A stretch of DNA of 7,329 nt, from NCBI GenBank assembly GCA_012964265.1, contig DTUH01000180.1, positions 3,004 through 10,332 on the forward strand, read 5' to 3'. The notes beneath the pieces were generated by a model. It was not told the DNA's origin. It made no database searches and was given only the letters and a program-made list of their open reading frames with translations. The translations under genes were made by a program, and so were the position numbers. Origin of the DNA: Candidatus Lambdaproteobacteria bacterium. GTDB lineage: Bacteria > SAR324 > NAC60-12. Below, one piece after another: positions 7,000 to 7,329 of this stretch (the first letter of the stretch is position 1; each line of letters starts with the position of its first letter).

Positions 7000-7329
7000 A
7001 TGACTCCGCGTCTTCGGATTTCCTCAATCAATGAAAAACAACTAAATAAGAGAGTTACACTTAATGGGTGGGTGCGCACTCGACGGGGCTCAAAAGGGAT
7101 TTCCTTTATTCAGCTTTACGACGGTTCAAATCAAAACGGAATACAAGCAGTTGCCGATGAGGTTTTGGAAAACTACGAAGAAATTTCCAGACTGACCACA
7201 GGAACATCGGTCAGTATCACCGGCAAGGTTGTTGAGTCTCCTGCCAAAGGACAAGCTTTTGAAATACATGCGGAAAAAGTCCGAGTCATTGGCACTTCAT
7301 CCGGAGAATTATATCCCCTCCAAAAGAAA
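7000..7329 (+). CDS. asnS: Asparaginyl-tRNA synthetase, N-terminal part (runs off the right edge)
   Basis: Class IIb cytoplasmic synthetase that charges tRNA-Asn with asparagine. Only the first 110 codons are present, covering the N-terminal OB-fold anticodon-binding domain. Recognisable stretches are GWVRTRRGSKGISF (23-36), the YDGS at 40-43, IQAV (48-51), LTTG (65-68), ITGKVVESP (73-81) and QAFEIHAEKV (85-94). This pattern, especially the RTRRxSKxxSF stretch and the DGS turn, matches AsnRS rather than AspRS, which has a GGLIFIDLRD-like segment there. The catalytic domain with class II motifs lies beyond the window. In-frame TAA at 6973-6975 with no other start codon after it fixes the ATG. 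No Shine-Dalgarno is visible; AAATAAA precedes the start. The 72-base gap before it holds no recognisable promoter or terminator, so read-through from the upstream gene is plausible. Confidence 0.95.
   Translation, partial: MTPRLRISSINEKQLNKRVTLNGWVRTRRGSKGISFIQLYDGSNQNGIQAVADEVLENYEEISRLTTGTSVSITGKVVESPAKGQAFEIHAEKVRVIGTSSGELYPLQKK

Noticed and set aside
7000..7329. Aspartyl- rather than asparaginyl-tRNA synthetase
   Set aside because: The OB-fold reads RTRRGSKGISF and YDGS, the AsnRS pattern; the AspRS GGLIFIDLRD-like segment is absent.

Overview
The window is a compact bacterial segment with every gene on the + strand: the 3' part of an MFS transporter gene, a complete lon, a complete thrS, a complete gene for an unrecognised membrane protein, and the 5' end of asnS. 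Gaps are 109, 102, 26 and 72 bases, so no stretch of 300 bases lacks a gene. This looks like ordinary chromosomal housekeeping DNA. I see no transposase, phage gene, CRISPR array, tRNA or rRNA.

Organism: certainly bacterial (LonA, bacterial-type ThrRS, AsnRS). The base composition is moderate. None of the four visible start codons has a Shine-Dalgarno sequence at the usual distance, and each is preceded by A/T-rich sequence. SD-poor starts are typical of Bacteroidota and some relatives, so a lineage in or near the FCB group is a reasonable guess. The sequence does not prove this, and I cannot name a genus.

Layout: bases 1-1191 encode a YajR-like drug:H+ antiporter-type MFS protein whose start lies left of the window. 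Bases 1192-1300 hold a noncoding repeat cassette, an imperfect inverted repeat built from short CGCTAA-like units that runs directly into almost four copies of the heptamer TGAAACC. The heptamers end five bases before the lon ATG. Lon (802 aa) has all its catalytic residues. A 102-base gap follows, holding a 10-bp palindrome and a possible 8-codon ORF whose stop overlaps the thrS ATG. ThrRS (593 aa) lacks the usual N-terminal TGS domain, and an in-frame stop just upstream shows that this is not a mis-chosen start. Twenty-six bases later comes a 435-aa protein of unknown function with a two-helix membrane hairpin and large soluble parts on both sides. AsnRS begins 72 bases further on and runs off the right edge.

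How they may work together: Lon is a protein quality-control protease, and ThrRS and AsnRS charge tRNAs for translation. The close spacing from thrS to asnS suggests shared transcription, which places the unknown membrane protein in a translation-gene context. The most useful leads are the repeat cassette at the lon start, the TGS-less ThrRS with its mini-ORF, and the unknown membrane protein. I found no convincing evidence of a wholly new multi-gene system.
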